From: Mycobacteriaceae bacterium | GTDB lineage: Bacteria; Actinomycetota; Actinomycetes; Mycobacteriales; Mycobacteriaceae | Assembly (NCBI GenBank): GCA_019749805.1 | Contig: JAIEPH010000002.1 | Span: forward strand, 1 to 64,000 | DNA: 64,000 bases | Direction: 5' to 3' | In this document: positions 1 through 9,334 of the stretch, piece by piece | How positions within the stretch are numbered: position 1 is the stretch's first letter | Layout: every line of letters starts with the position of its first letter | The notes under the pieces: model-generated | Databases searched by the model: none | What the model saw: the letters and a program-made list of their open reading frames with translations, nothing else | What the model was told of the DNA's origin: nothing | Position numbers and translations under genes: made by a program

Positions 1-69
1 CAAATTCAGGGATCACCCACGTGTCCCGGTCGGACGTTCGGACCACCCGCGGACCCACACAAAGGCTAA

Positions 70-92
70 ATGTCGGTGGGTGTCGCTATCGT
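70..92 (+). promoter_or_regulatory. PafBC-type (RecA-independent) DNA-damage promoter of the LysM gene
   Basis: The sequence TGTCGGTG at 71-78 is followed after exactly 8 nt by TATCGT at 87-92. This matches the known mycobacterial RecA-NDp/PafBC promoter pattern (TTGTCRGTG-N8-TANNNT) in every position except the first T. It points toward the LysM gene at 188 and predicts a transcript start near 98-100. The M. tuberculosis relative Rv2719c is known to be damage-inducible partly without RecA, so the match fits. Function is inferred. Confidence 0.75.
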
Positions 93-103
93 TTGGCAAC
101 AGT

Positions 104-119
104 TCGATCACATGTTCTA
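104..119. promoter_or_regulatory. LexA (SOS) box
   Basis: TCGATC-ACAT-GTTCTA matches the mycobacterial SOS box TCGAAC-N4-GTTCGA at 10 of 12 defined positions and lies just downstream of the predicted transcript start of the LysM gene. Two more half-conserved sites follow at 124-139 and 146-161, so LexA could bind a small cluster here. The lexA gene itself is expected divergently to the left of base 1 and is not visible. Confidence 0.65.
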
Positions 120-123
120 TTAA

Positions 124-161
124 TCGAACACCTGAGCGAGTATGTTCGAACACAAGAGCGA
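124..161. promoter_or_regulatory. Two further LexA-like sites
   Basis: TCGAAC-ACCT-GAGCGA (124-139) and TCGAAC-ACAA-GAGCGA (146-161) each have a perfect left half-site and a 4 of 6 right half-site. They lie between the promoter and the start codon at 188. Each scores 10 of 12 against the SOS consensus. They may be auxiliary or decayed LexA sites. Confidence 0.4.
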
Positions 162-187
162 ACGACCTTGGACCGGAAGGCAGGAAG

Positions 188-637
188 ATGACGATTCTCG
201 AGACGCGGGAAATCCAGACAACACCTGTGGTCAGGCCGGGTATCCGGCCCGCGGGTGCACGGCGGCGGCCACCGTCACGGCGGCCAGGGGGCGCTCCGAT
301 GCGGTACCGCAGCTCCGGTGTCCTCGTATCGCGCGCTCCGCGCCGGCGCCGGCCCATCACCCCGGTCACGACGGTCCTGTTGGCGATGGTCGCCGCAGGC
401 ATCACAGTGTGGCTCGGGCTGGTGGCACAGTTCGGCGGTGTCGTCGGCGAATCGGCCCCGGTGCCCGACCGGCTCGCGGTGGTTCAGGTGCAGACAGGGG
501 AAACGCTGCAGCAGGTGGCGGGCCGAGTGGCGCCCGACGCGCCGGTGGGAAGCGTTGTCGACCGGATCCGCGAGCTCAACCAACTCGACACGGTGGCGAT
601 TCACGCCGGTCAGACTCTGATCGCACCGATCAGCTGA
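188..637 (+). CDS. chiZ: LysM-domain cell-wall hydrolase/division regulator, ChiZ-like (Rv2719c family)
   Basis: A 149-residue single-pass membrane protein. A basic, proline-rich N-terminus (residues 1-60) is followed by one hydrophobic segment (about 64-85) and a C-terminal LysM domain (about 97-149) that should bind peptidoglycan outside the cell. In M. tuberculosis the homologue is a DNA-damage-induced cell-wall hydrolase that delays division. I start it at the ATG at 188, which has a GGAAGG/AGGAAG ribosome site. A longer in-frame start at 80 would put the SOS boxes inside the gene and is unlikely. PafBC and LexA sites lie upstream and nrdR follows, as in M. tuberculosis. Confidence 0.85.
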   Translation: MTILETREIQTTPVVRPGIRPAGARRRPPSRRPGGAPMRYRSSGVLVSRAPRRRRPITPVTTVLLAMVAAGITVWLGLVAQFGGVVGESAPVPDRLAVVQVQTGETLQQVAGRVAPDAPVGSVVDRIRELNQLDTVAIHAGQTLIAPIS

Positions 638-798
638 CGGTCGCTGTGGGCGGTGAAAACATCAGCTGCGCAAAGGCATTCGGTAGCGCCGCGACGGGAA
701 ATGTTCCAATCAACACGAACCTGAGCTCGCGAACTCCCGCGCAGGTACGCTCAGAGGAGTTCGAGTTGGTCGTTTGGTGGTGTGGCGAAGGAGCGGTG

Positions 799-1269
799 AT
801 GCACTGTCCGTTCTGTCGCCATCCCGATTCCCGAGTGGTCGACTCGCGGGAAACCGACGAAGGCCAGGCTATTCGCCGCCGTAGATCGTGCCCGGAATGC
901 GGTCGTCGCTTCACGACGGTCGAGACGGCGGTGCTTGCCGTGGTCAAGCGCAGCGGCGTCACGGAGCCGTTCAGCCGGGAGAAGGTCGTCAAAGGCGTGC
1001 GCCGTGCCTGCCAGGGCCGGGCGGTCGACGATGACGCGCTGAACCTGCTTGCTCAGCAGGTCGAGGATGCGGTGCGCGCGACCGGCTCGGCTGAGGTCCC
1101 CAGCAATGAGGTGGGCCTGGCCATCCTCGGTCCGCTCCGTGACCTCGACGAGGTCGCCTACCTGCGATTCGCCTCGGTCTACCGCGGATTCACGTCGGCA
1201 GAGGACTTCGAGCGCGAGATCAAGGAGCTGCGTGAGCATCGCGCGTCTCCACAGCCGGCCCAGAGCTGA
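799..1269 (+). CDS. nrdR: Transcriptional repressor NrdR
   Basis: A 156-residue repressor of ribonucleotide reductase genes that senses ATP/dATP. The N-terminal zinc ribbon is complete, with CPFC at residues 3-6 and CPEC at 31-34, and is followed by an ATP-cone domain (about 49-139) beginning with the VVKRSG segment. The length equals the family norm. The ATG at 799 is preceded by a purine-rich GAAGGAGCGG ribosome site. A longer open frame reaches back to 142 but shows no conserved sequence. It sits 161 bp after the LysM gene and converges with the PhzF gene, 9 bp away. Confidence 0.95.
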   Translation: MHCPFCRHPDSRVVDSRETDEGQAIRRRRSCPECGRRFTTVETAVLAVVKRSGVTEPFSREKVVKGVRRACQGRAVDDDALNLLAQQVEDAVRATGSAEVPSNEVGLAILGPLRDLDEVAYLRFASVYRGFTSAEDFEREIKELREHRASPQPAQS

Positions 1270-1278
1270 CCCGGCGCC

Positions 1279-1965
1279 TCACTCGATCTGCTTGGTGCCG
1301 TCGTTGACGACGCGCCCCGCGACCCGCACCCAGCCCTCGGGGCTCCACTCGGTGGAAATTCTCGACCCCTTACCCTGCACGATCTCCAGGTCCTGGCTGA
1401 GGTAGTCGGTGATGCGGACCGCCGCGGCGCCGGTGGCCTCGTCCTCCGGGACGCCGAGATCGGCGGCGAACATCCTCGAGCGGATCATTCCGGCGGCCTT
1501 GTCGAGCCAGGTCCACAGATAGTGCTCGGTCGCATCGGTGTAGTCGGACGGATCCGCCGCCATCAGTTCGTCGACGGACGCCAGGTCATAGATCGCGAAG
1601 TCCGGAGCCCATTCCGCACGCGCACTCACGGCCGTGAGATCGCCGTCGTAGCTGACCTGCACGATGCCCGCGGGCACCTGCAACGTGTTGATCGCGAAAC
1701 CCTGATCGCGCAGCCACCACGAGGCGCCCACGGTCGGATGACCCGCGAAGGGCAATTCGACGGCCGGGGTGAAGATCCGCGCGTGCGCCGTGCTCGATCC
1801 GCTTTGCGGTAGATCGATGAAAATGGTTTCGCTGTAACCCAATTGGGTGGCGATCCGTTGACGATCGGTGGGCTTGACGGTGCTGTTGTCGACAACGCCC
1901 AGCGGATTTCCGAAGTTGCCGTCGGGGTCGGTGAACACCCGCAGCACCGTTACGTCGATGGTCAT
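1279..1965 (-). CDS. PhzF-family isomerase/epimerase (Rv2716 family)
   Basis: A 228-residue protein of the PhzC/PhzF (diaminopimelate epimerase-like) fold. Hallmarks are the N-terminal [15 protein letters not shown] segment, the GYSETIF segment with a glutamate where PhzF has its catalytic glutamate, the PFAGHPTVG loop, and a C-terminal DEATGAAAV motif. The protein is shorter than typical PhzF (about 280 residues). The substrate is unknown; no phenazine genes are nearby. A TAGCAT box lies 6 nt before the ATG and there is no ribosome site, so the mRNA is probably leaderless. Confidence 0.85.
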   Translation of the reverse strand: MTIDVTVLRVFTDPDGNFGNPLGVVDNSTVKPTDRQRIATQLGYSETIFIDLPQSGSSTAHARIFTPAVELPFAGHPTVGASWWLRDQGFAINTLQVPAGIVQVSYDGDLTAVSARAEWAPDFAIYDLASVDELMAADPSDYTDATEHYLWTWLDKAAGMIRSRMFAADLGVPEDEATGAAAVRITDYLSQDLEIVQGKGSRISTEWSPEGWVRVAGRVVNDGTKQIE

Positions 1966-1971
1966 GGACCG

Positions 1972-1977
1972 ATGCTA
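1972..1977 (-). promoter_or_regulatory. -10 box of a leaderless promoter (PhzF gene)
   Basis: TAGCAT on the minus strand ends 6 nt before the ATG at 1965. With the usual mycobacterial TANNNT spacing the first transcribed base would be the A of the start codon. Confidence 0.5.
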
Positions 1978-1997
1978 CCGAGGTGGCGTCGGCGTCT

Positions 1998-3020
1998 TCA
2001 GGTGGCGCTGCGCTCGTCGTGGTCCATCGCGTCGAGGACGGCGACCCGGGTGTCGACCGATCCGGAGATGGCACCCTCTTCGATGCCGGTGCGCAGCAAT
2101 CCGCGCAGATAATCCTGGTCATAGACCGCGGGTTCGGTGGAAAGAATGAACTGCTCGAGAACCTCGACAAACCGGTCGGGATCGTCGTGGAACGGGAAGT
2201 GCCCGGAACCCTCGAATATCTCGAGCAGTGAGCCCGGCATCGCCGCATGTGCCAGACGGGCATGGCTGACCGGAATCACCGAGTCCGCGGTTCCCCAAAT
2301 CAATTGCACCGGAACGGATTGCGTCAAATAACATCGGTCGAGCATGGTGACAACTTGGCCGCGCCAGTCCACTACCGCGCGCAGTGTCCGCGCGAAGGCG
2401 GACGAGGCCGTCGGCTCCGGTAAATCCGCGAGGATCCGAAGCACGTCGGGAATGTCACGGCCCAGCCCGGTCGATCCGAACATCGCTCCGGCCACGCGTC
2501 CGACGGCGTGCACCGCCGGCAGCACCAGCGGTAGACGCAGAAACGCCAACGCCTCGCTGCCCATGGGCAATGAGGCGACCCGCAGCGCGATGTTGACGTC
2601 CTTGGTCACGCCGCCGGCTCCCACGAGGATCAGCCGCTCGACGAGCTGGGGGAACTGATAGGCGAACTGCATCGCCACGCCGCCGCCCAGGGAGTGACCG
2701 ACGACAGTGACCCGATCGATGTCCAGCACGCTCAGCAGGTCCCGCATCCCGTTGGCGTACGCGGCCACCGAGTAGTCGGCGCGGGGCTTATCCGACTTGC
2801 CGTGGCCCAGGAGATCGGGCGCGATCACGGTGAATCGCTGGGCCAACTTCGACTGAACCGTGCTCCAGGTGGTGGAATTGTCGCCGATTCCGTGAATCAG
2901 CAGGATCGCTGGTCCGGACCCCGCCACGCGATACGCGCGCCGGTACCCGTGGATAGTGCGGAATTCCACCTCGGGTGTGAGTTCCCGAACCGGGCGCAGG
3001 TTGGTCGGTCGCGCGGCCAT
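1998..3020 (-). CDS. Alpha/beta hydrolase (Rv2715 family)
   Basis: A 340-residue hydrolase of unknown substrate. The oxyanion-hole HGIGDNSTTW segment (about 44-53), the nucleophile elbow GHSLGG (serine near 110) and a late GSGHFPFHDDP with the catalytic histidine (about 272-282) show an intact triad. The aspartate is probably in the GTADSVIPV loop. An extra C-terminal stretch of about 50 residues follows the fold. A TAAGTT box 6 nt before the ATG suggests a leaderless transcript. The same order (PhzF, hydrolase, PAC2) exists in M. tuberculosis. Confidence 0.9.
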   Translation of the reverse strand: MAARPTNLRPVRELTPEVEFRTIHGYRRAYRVAGSGPAILLIHGIGDNSTTWSTVQSKLAQRFTVIAPDLLGHGKSDKPRADYSVAAYANGMRDLLSVLDIDRVTVVGHSLGGGVAMQFAYQFPQLVERLILVGAGGVTKDVNIALRVASLPMGSEALAFLRLPLVLPAVHAVGRVAGAMFGSTGLGRDIPDVLRILADLPEPTASSAFARTLRAVVDWRGQVVTMLDRCYLTQSVPVQLIWGTADSVIPVSHARLAHAAMPGSLLEIFEGSGHFPFHDDPDRFVEVLEQFILSTEPAVYDQDYLRGLLRTGIEEGAISGSVDTRVAVLDAMDHDERSAT

Positions 3021-3026
3021 TGCGAC

Positions 3027-3032
3027 AACTTA
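3027..3032 (-). promoter_or_regulatory. -10 box of a leaderless promoter (hydrolase gene)
   Basis: TAAGTT on the minus strand lies 6 nt before the ATG at 3020. No Shine-Dalgarno sequence is present in that gap. Confidence 0.5.
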
Positions 3033-3052
3033 GCTGTCCTTCCGGACGGGCG

Positions 3053-4021
3053 CTATTTGGCGTCGCCGTCTTTGCCCCTGTCCTGTTGCCGGAGGAACCG
3101 CTCGAACTCCGCACCGAGCTCCTCACCGCTGGGCAGATCCTCGTCGTGGGCAAGCAGCGAGCGGTTTTCCTGGGCCGCGGCGAAAGCGTCGTACTGACGC
3201 TCCAACGCGGTTACCACCTGGGCCACCTCGGTGCTTCCCTCGACCTGCTCGTTGATCTTCTGCAGTATCTCGGCGCCAGCGGCGTCCAGCGCCTGTAGAG
3301 GGATCTGGAGCCCACCGGTCTTGGCCACCTCGGCCAGCAGCACCTCCGCGGCGGCGGGGTAGTCAGTCTGGGCCAGGTAGTGCGGCACGTGCACGGTGAA
3401 TCCGACGACCTCGTACCCGTGCTGGGACATCCGGAACTCCAACAGGTTCGACACACTGCCCGGCACCTGCACCTCGCCGACCCACGGCTGATGTTCGGCG
3501 ATCAGTTCCTTGTCGTTGGAGTGTGCCGTCAGCGTGATGGGACGGGTGTGCGGGACGGCCATCGGGATCGCCCCCAGGCCGATCACCCGGCGCACCCCGA
3601 GCCGCTCGGCCAGCAGTCGCACGGCCGTCAGAAACCGCTCCCACCGCAGGTCCGGCTCCAGGCCGGCGAGCAGCAGAAACGGCGTGCCGACGCTGTCGTG
3701 CATCGCGTAGAGGCTGAGCTCGGGTTCCTCGTAGTGGGTGAAGTGGTCGGTCTTGAAGGTCATCAGTGGGCGCCGGGACCGGTAATCCAGCAGTTCGTCG
3801 ATGGCGAAGGAGGCCACCAACTCGGTGTCGAGGGTGTTCCTGAGGTGCTGGGCGGCCAGCTTGATGGCGTGGCCGGCGTCGGAAAAGCCCTCGAGCGCAT
3901 GGATCAACACCGGACCGCGGCCATCCGCCGACGTCAGCTGCGGGGCCGGAAACTCCAGCTCGTACATGCCGGTCTGGTCCGGTTGGTAAACCTGCTCGGG
4001 TTGATCTGCTTCGTCCGCCAT
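3053..4021 (-). CDS. PAC2-family protein (Rv2714 family)
   Basis: A 322-residue cytoplasmic protein with the PAC2 (proteasome assembly chaperone 2-like) fold, from the segment around LIHALEGFSDAGHA (about residue 40) to about 250, followed by an acidic helical tail. Actinobacterial members are conserved and often near proteasome or redox genes, but their job is unknown. The start at 4021 is set by a strong GAGGAGG site 7 nt upstream; the open frame extends 23 residues further without conserved sequence. It is 32 bp upstream of the hydrolase gene, on the same strand. Confidence 0.9.
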   Translation of the reverse strand: MADEADQPEQVYQPDQTGMYELEFPAPQLTSADGRGPVLIHALEGFSDAGHAIKLAAQHLRNTLDTELVASFAIDELLDYRSRRPLMTFKTDHFTHYEEPELSLYAMHDSVGTPFLLLAGLEPDLRWERFLTAVRLLAERLGVRRVIGLGAIPMAVPHTRPITLTAHSNDKELIAEHQPWVGEVQVPGSVSNLLEFRMSQHGYEVVGFTVHVPHYLAQTDYPAAAEVLLAEVAKTGGLQIPLQALDAAGAEILQKINEQVEGSTEVAQVVTALERQYDAFAAAQENRSLLAHDEDLPSGEELGAEFERFLRQQDRGKDGDAK

Positions 4022-4147
4022 CTCCACGCCTCCTCGACGGTGTGAAAAGCGATGATCGCCTTTCCCACCGTGACACCCAGTGTGGCCCATGTTGCGTTCC
4101 TCAAACGTACGACCCCGGCCAAATGCCAGTCGTCGAAGTGAGAATCG

Positions 4148-5554
4148 CTAATGGCGAAATTGATTCAGAGCACGCAGTTTGTTCATCACGTCCAGCGCCG
4201 CGACCTTGTAGGCCTCCGAGAACGTGGGGTAATTGAAGACCGCGTCGACGAGGTATTCGATGGTTCCGCCGCAGCCCATCACGGCTTGGCCGATGTGGAC
4301 CATCTCGGTCGCGCTGGTGCCGAAGATGTGGACACCGAGCAGCTTCAGGTCGTCCGTCGAGACCAGCAGTTTCAGCATTCCGTAGGAATCGCCGGCGATC
4401 TGTCCACGCGCCAGCTCCCGATAGCGCGAGACGCCTACCTCGTACGGCAGGCACTTCTTGGTCAGCTCGACCTCGGTGGCGCCCACGTATGACACCTCGG
4501 GGATCGAGTAGATGCCGATCGGCTGCAGGTCGGTCATGCCCTTGGCCGGCTCGCCGAAGGCGTGGTAGGCGGCGAGCCTGCCCTGGTCCATCGATGTCGC
4601 GGCCAGCGCGGGAAAGCCGATGACGTCCCCGACGGCGTAGATGTGGTCGACGGACGTGGTGAAGTTGCTGTCGACCGTGATACGTCCGCGCGAGTCGGTC
4701 TGCAGGCCGGCATTGGGCAGATCGAGGTGCTCGGTCTGCCCCTGTCTGCCCGCGGAGTACATGACCGTTTCGGCCGGGATCTGCTTGCCGCTGGCCAGCG
4801 TGGTGACGGTGCCCGCGGCCCCGACGTCGACCGCTGTCACCTCCTCGCCGAAGCGGAACGTCACCGCAAGGTCGCGCAGATGAAACTTGAGTGCCTCGAT
4901 GATCTCGGGGTCGCAGAACTCGAGCATGTTGTCGCGTTTCTCGACGACGGTCACCTTGGTGCCCAGAGCGGCGAACATCGACGCGTACTCGATGCCGATC
5001 ACGCCGGCGCCCACCACGACCATGGTGGTCGGCAGCGACTTCAGGTCGAGGATGCCGTCGGAGTCCAGCACGCGGTCTTCGTCGAACTCGACGCCCGGCG
5101 GGCGCGCCGGCTTGGTGCCGGTCGCGATGACGACGTATTCACCTCTGACGGTCGTACGCTCACCGCGGGTGGGGTCCTCGACGAGGACCGTGTGCGCGTC
5201 GACGAAGCGCCCGTGGCCCTGGACGAGGTCGATCCGGTTGCGCATGAGCTGCGAACGCACGACGTCCTGTTCCTTGCCGATGACGTGCGAGGTTCGGGCG
5301 AGCAGGTCGGCGGGGGTGATCTTCTCCTTCACGCGGTAGCTCGCGCCGTAGAGCTCCCGCTGGCTCATGCCGGTGAGGTACACGACCGCTTCGCGCAGCG
5401 TCTTCGACGGGATGGTCCCGGTGTTCACGCAAACACCGCCGAGCATCCGGCCGCGTTCGATGACGGCCACCGTCTTGCCCAGCTTTGCCGCCGCGATCGC
5501 AGCCTTCTGGCCGCCCGGGCCAGAACCGATGACGACGAGGTCATATTCGAGCAT
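4148..5554 (-). CDS. sthA: Soluble pyridine nucleotide transhydrogenase SthA
   Basis: A 468-residue FAD protein that exchanges reducing equivalents between NADPH and NAD+. The FAD site ([10 protein letters not shown], about 9-18), the NAD site ([10 protein letters not shown], about 178-187) and the C-terminal dimerisation domain are intact. The first flavin loop reads [12 protein letters not shown], so the second cysteine of the usual redox disulfide is a threonine, as is normal for SthA as opposed to lipoamide dehydrogenase. I chose the ATG at 5554, where related proteins begin; an ATG three codons earlier (5563) is possible. Both have weak ribosome sites. Confidence 0.95.
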   Translation of the reverse strand: MLEYDLVVIGSGPGGQKAAIAAAKLGKTVAVIERGRMLGGVCVNTGTIPSKTLREAVVYLTGMSQRELYGASYRVKEKITPADLLARTSHVIGKEQDVVRSQLMRNRIDLVQGHGRFVDAHTVLVEDPTRGERTTVRGEYVVIATGTKPARPPGVEFDEDRVLDSDGILDLKSLPTTMVVVGAGVIGIEYASMFAALGTKVTVVEKRDNMLEFCDPEIIEALKFHLRDLAVTFRFGEEVTAVDVGAAGTVTTLASGKQIPAETVMYSAGRQGQTEHLDLPNAGLQTDSRGRITVDSNFTTSVDHIYAVGDVIGFPALAATSMDQGRLAAYHAFGEPAKGMTDLQPIGIYSIPEVSYVGATEVELTKKCLPYEVGVSRYRELARGQIAGDSYGMLKLLVSTDDLKLLGVHIFGTSATEMVHIGQAVMGCGGTIEYLVDAVFNYPTFSEAYKVAALDVMNKLRALNQFRH

Positions 5555-5696
5555 GGAACCCATGGCAACAAGGTCTACGCCGGTTGCGCGGATCTTGCAC
5601 GCCGACGGGCGTCAAGACCACGTGAAATTAATCGTCCGTTACCCGACCCGGATCCGTACGCGCGCCTGACTGGTCGGCGGGCGCAGCGGTGAGACG

Positions 5697-6386
5697 ATGG
5701 CGCCGATGGGTGACAGGCTGTCGCGGTGCCTGCGCGGCTGCTCGCTGCTGATGGCCGCGGCGGCGCTGGCCGCATGCAGCCGTGTCGTCGTCGGGGCCTC
5801 GCGGCCGGTGTCCGCCGTAGAAGAAAAGACCCCGGTCCCGGTTGCGCAGCTGCTCATCGAACCCAACCGTTTCCCGCCGCAGTACGCGGCTGCGAAACTC
5901 GACGACGGCGGGCTGGACCGCGCGTTGCAGGAAATCGATGGTGTTCCGAGGGGCGCGGTCGTCACCCCGCCCACTTGCACGCCGCCGGTGTTGTGGCACA
6001 GCGAGACCGTTGGTGTGGAAGGGGTCGACACCGCGACCGCGAGCAGGCTGATCGTCGTCGTGATGCGGCCGGTCCCGCCCTTGGGCAGTCGGCTCGAGCA
6101 ACTGCGTACATGCCCGTCGTTCGCCGTCCGCGCGGGCGAGCAGGCATCGACAGTGGACGTGACGGTGCTGCCCGCCCCGCCGGTCGACGCCGATGACGTC
6201 TACGCCGTCGAGCAGACCGTGATGACTCCGGAATCAGAGCGGACGGTGATGACCTTCGCGGCCCAAATCGGCGACACGCGGGTCAGCGCCAGCTGGTTAC
6301 AGGAGCCAGCGGTGGACCAGGCTGACACCTCGTCGCTGGACGCGCTGTTCCGGGATGCGGTGGTGAAGCTGCGCCGCGACGGTTAG
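5697..6386 (+). CDS. Secreted lipoprotein, PknH-sensor-like/DUF5642 family
   Basis: A 229-residue predicted lipoprotein. The N-terminus has a basic start, a hydrophobic stretch and an LAAC lipobox with Cys27 as the lipidated residue. The mature part has two cysteines (near CTPPVLW and RTCPSF) that could form a disulfide. This arrangement resembles the extracellular PknH-type sensor/DUF5642 domain common in mycobacteria. The ligand is unknown. It is divergent from sthA and followed after 97 bp by the DUF4192 gene on the same strand. Confidence 0.75.
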   Translation: MAPMGDRLSRCLRGCSLLMAAAALAACSRVVVGASRPVSAVEEKTPVPVAQLLIEPNRFPPQYAAAKLDDGGLDRALQEIDGVPRGAVVTPPTCTPPVLWHSETVGVEGVDTATASRLIVVVMRPVPPLGSRLEQLRTCPSFAVRAGEQASTVDVTVLPAPPVDADDVYAVEQTVMTPESERTVMTFAAQIGDTRVSASWLQEPAVDQADTSSLDALFRDAVVKLRRDG

Positions 6387-6483
6387 TGCCCGTTTCATCC
6401 CCAATCGCACTTTGATCCACATGGACGCGCTGTGCGACGTTGTGACGGCTGGGGGAGTCGGCGCCGAGAACCACGGTGGGAGC

Positions 6484-7521
6484 ATGACACCGCATTCGCC
6501 CGACTTCAGCCTCAACCGCCCCGGCGTACTGATCGCCGCCCTACCCGCAGTCCTGGGCTTCGTGCCCGAGAAGTCTCTCGTCTTGGTGACGGTCGATCGC
6601 GGGGAGATGGGATGCGTTATGCGCGTTGATCTTTCCGATGAGGTGGCGCAGTCCGTGGAGCACATCGCCGAGGTGGCCGCGAGTGCGCGACCCGATGCGG
6701 CGATCGCGGTCATCGTCGATGACGACGGCGCGAGCTGCCGGATGTGCAACGACGACTACCGCCACCTGGCCGCCGACCTGTCGGCGACACTCGCCGAGCA
6801 CGGCATCGAATTGCTCGCGGCTCACATCGTTGACCGCGTCGCCGCAGGAGGACACTGGCACTGCGCCGACGGCTGCGGGAATGCCGGAACCGTCGAAGAC
6901 CCGTCCGCATCGCCGTTGGCCGTCGCCGCGGTCCTGGATGGTCGCAGGCTCTACACGCGGCGCGCGGAACTTCAGGAGGTCATCGCCGTCGCGGATCCGG
7001 CCCGCAGCGCCGCCCTTGAGACTTCGATCGGTAGCTGCGATGCCGACCGATCGGACGCCGATGTGCGACGCGACGTCGAAATGGCCATGGCCGCAGCGGT
7101 CCGCGTCGCCGACGGTCAGCCGTTGTCCGATGACGCGGCCGCACGGCTGGCTTGTGCGCTGACCGACCCGCTGGTGCGCGATACGCTCTACGCGCTGGCG
7201 GTCGGCGAGGCCGCCGGACAGGCCGAAGCGCTGTGGGCGCAGTTGTCCCGCACGCTTCCGGAGCCATGGCGGGTGGAAGCGCTTGTGCTGCTGGCATTCT
7301 CGGCATACGCCCGCGGCGACGGGCCGCTGGCCGGAGTGTCGCTGGATGCAGCGCTACGGTGCGACGAGGCCCATCGGATGGCGGGCATGCTGGACACGGC
7401 CCTGCAATCGGGGATGCGACCGGAGCAGATTCGTGACCTGGCCACGACCGGATACCGATTAGCCGATCGGTTGGGCGTGCGGTTACCTGCCAGGCGCGCG
7501 TTTGGGCGCCGCGCGGGTTAG
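6484..7521 (+). CDS. DUF4192 protein (Rv2712c family)
   Basis: A 345-residue protein of the actinobacterial DUF4192 family, function unknown. The N-terminal LNRPGVLIAALPAVLGFVPE segment is the family signature. Several cysteines (CRMCNDDYRH region, then CADGCGN) could bind metal. I start at the ATG at 6484, preceded by GGTGGGAG; a TTG 24 codons upstream is open but poorly supported. Its end overlaps the convergent ideR gene by 4 bp. Confidence 0.85.
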   Translation: MTPHSPDFSLNRPGVLIAALPAVLGFVPEKSLVLVTVDRGEMGCVMRVDLSDEVAQSVEHIAEVAASARPDAAIAVIVDDDGASCRMCNDDYRHLAADLSATLAEHGIELLAAHIVDRVAAGGHWHCADGCGNAGTVEDPSASPLAVAAVLDGRRLYTRRAELQEVIAVADPARSAALETSIGSCDADRSDADVRRDVEMAMAAAVRVADGQPLSDDAAARLACALTDPLVRDTLYALAVGEAAGQAEALWAQLSRTLPEPWRVEALVLLAFSAYARGDGPLAGVSLDAALRCDEAHRMAGMLDTALQSGMRPEQIRDLATTGYRLADRLGVRLPARRAFGRRAG

Positions 7522-8213
7522 ACCTTCTCGACCTTCACGGCGTGCGCCATGTGGTGAGGCAGCTCGACCTGCTCGTGGCCGGGGATCACGATCATGACGC
7601 CACCGTGGTCGTTGGCTTCGACTGTGACGCGCGCATTGGGCACCACGCCGGCGTCCTTGAGCCGTCCGATCAGCTCGACGTCGCCCTGCACGTGCTCGGT
7701 CAGCTGTCGCACGACGACAGCGACGGGCATTCCGGCGGGCAGCTCGGTGAGCCGAACCAGGTTGATCTGGTCGCCGCCCGACTCGCTCGAGGCCAGTCCG
7801 AGCTCGGCAAGGCCGGGAATCGGATTGCCGAACGGGGAGGTGGTCGGGTTGTCGAGCACCCGCACCAGGCGGCGCTCGACGTCCTCGCTCATCACGTGCT
7901 CCCACCGACAGGCCTCGGCGTGCACTTCCTCCCACGGCAGCCCGATCACGTCGACCAGGAGCCGCTCGGCGAGCCGGTGCTTGCGCATCACCGCGACGGC
8001 CAGTCCGCGGCCCTTGTCGGTGAGCTGGAGATGTCGGTCGCCCGCGACGTGGAGCAGCCCGTCGCGTTCCATCCTGGAGACGGTCTGGCTGACGGTCGGA
8101 CCGCTCTGGTCGAGGCGCTCGGCGATACGCGCACGCAGCGGCACCACGCCCTCTTCCTCGAGGTCGTAGATGGTCCGCAGGTACATCTCGGTGGTATCGA
8201 CCAGATCGTTCAT
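7518..8213 (-). CDS. ideR: Iron-dependent repressor IdeR
   Basis: A 231-residue DtxR-family regulator that, with Fe2+, represses siderophore genes and activates storage genes. Visible are the N-terminal winged helix (TTEMYLRTIYDLEEEG, then SGPTVSQTVSRMERDGLL), the metal-site segment EACRWEHVMSEDVE with Cys, Glu and His ligands, and a C-terminal SH3-like domain (about 150-231). The start at 8213 has a GGAGGG site; a 52-codon upstream extension is not conserved. It lies just downstream of sigB and its terminator. No iron box was found in the window. Confidence 0.97.
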   Translation of the reverse strand: MNDLVDTTEMYLRTIYDLEEEGVVPLRARIAERLDQSGPTVSQTVSRMERDGLLHVAGDRHLQLTDKGRGLAVAVMRKHRLAERLLVDVIGLPWEEVHAEACRWEHVMSEDVERRLVRVLDNPTTSPFGNPIPGLAELGLASSESGGDQINLVRLTELPAGMPVAVVVRQLTEHVQGDVELIGRLKDAGVVPNARVTVEANDHGGVMIVIPGHEQVELPHHMAHAVKVEKV

Positions 8214-8294
8214 TTCACAACCCTCCGTCAAGGGCGAGTCTACCGGCCGAGGGGCTTGAACTGCGCCGCTACGCACCCCGACACGTGCAACTAG

Positions 8295-8324
8295 GAATGC
8301 CCGCCGGCGGACCGGCGGGCATTC
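8295..8324 (-). terminator. Hairpin terminator after sigB
   Basis: A perfect 13-bp inverted repeat (GAATGCCCGCCGG and its complement) with a CGGA loop sits 13 bp after the sigB stop. It has no U tract on the minus strand, as is common for mycobacterial terminators. It separates sigB from ideR transcription. Confidence 0.7.
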
Positions 8325-8337
8325 AGCGAAAACGTTC

Positions 8338-9297
8338 TCAGCTGGCGTAAGACCGCAACCGATCGGCACGTTCGCCGTTGCGGAGCTTGGCCATCACCTC
8401 GCGCTCGATCTGGCGGACGCGCTCGCGGGACAGACCGAACAGCTTGCCGATCTGGTCCAGGGTGCGCGGCTGTCCGTCGTCCAGGCCGAACCGCAGACGG
8501 ATGACCTGTTGCTCGCGCTCGTCGAGCGTGGCCAACACATGGCGGATGTCGGTGTGCAGCAATTCGGAGATCACCGCGTTCTCAGCCGACATCGCCTCGG
8601 CGTCCTCGATGAAGTCGCCCAGCGGCGCTTCCTCGTCACTACCGACCGGCATGTCCAGGCTCACCGGATCGCGGCTGTGCTCGAGCAGATCGGTGATCTT
8701 CTCCACCGGGATGCCCGACTCTTCGGCAAGCTCCTCGTCGGTCGCCTCGCGGCCCAGATTCTGGTGCATCTCACGCTTGATCCGGGCGAGCTTGTTGACC
8801 TGCTCGACGAGGTGGACCGGAAGCCGGATCGTGCGGCTCTGATCTGCCATGCCGCGGGTGATCGCCTGACGGATCCACCACGTGGCGTAGGTCGAGAACT
8901 TGAACCCCTTGGCGTAGTCGAACTTCTCCATCGCGCGGATCAGGCCGAGGTTGCCCTCCTGGATCAGGTCGAGCAGCGGCATCCCGCGACCGGTGTAGCG
9001 CTTGGCCAGCGACACCACCAAACGCAGGTTGGCTTCCAGGAGGTGGCGACGGGCAGCTTCGCCGTCCCGGACGACTGCGCCAAGATCACGTTTGCGGCTC
9101 TCGCCCAAGCGCTTACGCGTGGCGAGCAAATGCTGCGCGTAAAGGCCTGCCTCAATGCGCTTTGCGAGCTCAACCTCATCGGCGGCATTGAGCAAGGCCG
9201 TTTTGCCAATGCCGTTTAAGTAGACGCGTACGAGGTCGGCGGCTGGACTCTGGGCGTCCAGATCGCCCTCGATGCGGGTAAGGGTGGCATTTGCCAT
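8338..9297 (-). CDS. sigB: Principal-like sigma factor SigB
   Basis: A 319-residue group 2 sigma-70 factor for stress and stationary-phase transcription. Regions 1.2 to 4.2 are present: [17 protein letters not shown] and [12 protein letters not shown] (region 2), the promoter-melting [14 protein letters not shown], and the region 4 helix-turn-helix [20 protein letters not shown]. It lacks the long N-terminal tail of SigA. I chose the ATG at 9297, which has AGGAGG 5 nt upstream and matches the relatives' N-terminus; ten more codons are open. A SigE/SigH-type promoter precedes it. Confidence 0.97.
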   Translation of the reverse strand: MANATLTRIEGDLDAQSPAADLVRVYLNGIGKTALLNAADEVELAKRIEAGLYAQHLLATRKRLGESRKRDLGAVVRDGEAARRHLLEANLRLVVSLAKRYTGRGMPLLDLIQEGNLGLIRAMEKFDYAKGFKFSTYATWWIRQAITRGMADQSRTIRLPVHLVEQVNKLARIKREMHQNLGREATDEELAEESGIPVEKITDLLEHSRDPVSLDMPVGSDEEAPLGDFIEDAEAMSAENAVISELLHTDIRHVLATLDEREQQVIRLRFGLDDGQPRTLDQIGKLFGLSRERVRQIEREVMAKLRNGERADRLRSYAS

Positions 9298-9334
9298 CAC
9301 GGCCTCCTGATCGGGTCGAACTGTCATGAGCTAT

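Noticed and set aside
1..90. Possible lexA coding start at the left edge on the minus strand
   Set aside because: No conserved LexA N-terminus is visible in any frame; the gene is presumably just outside the window.
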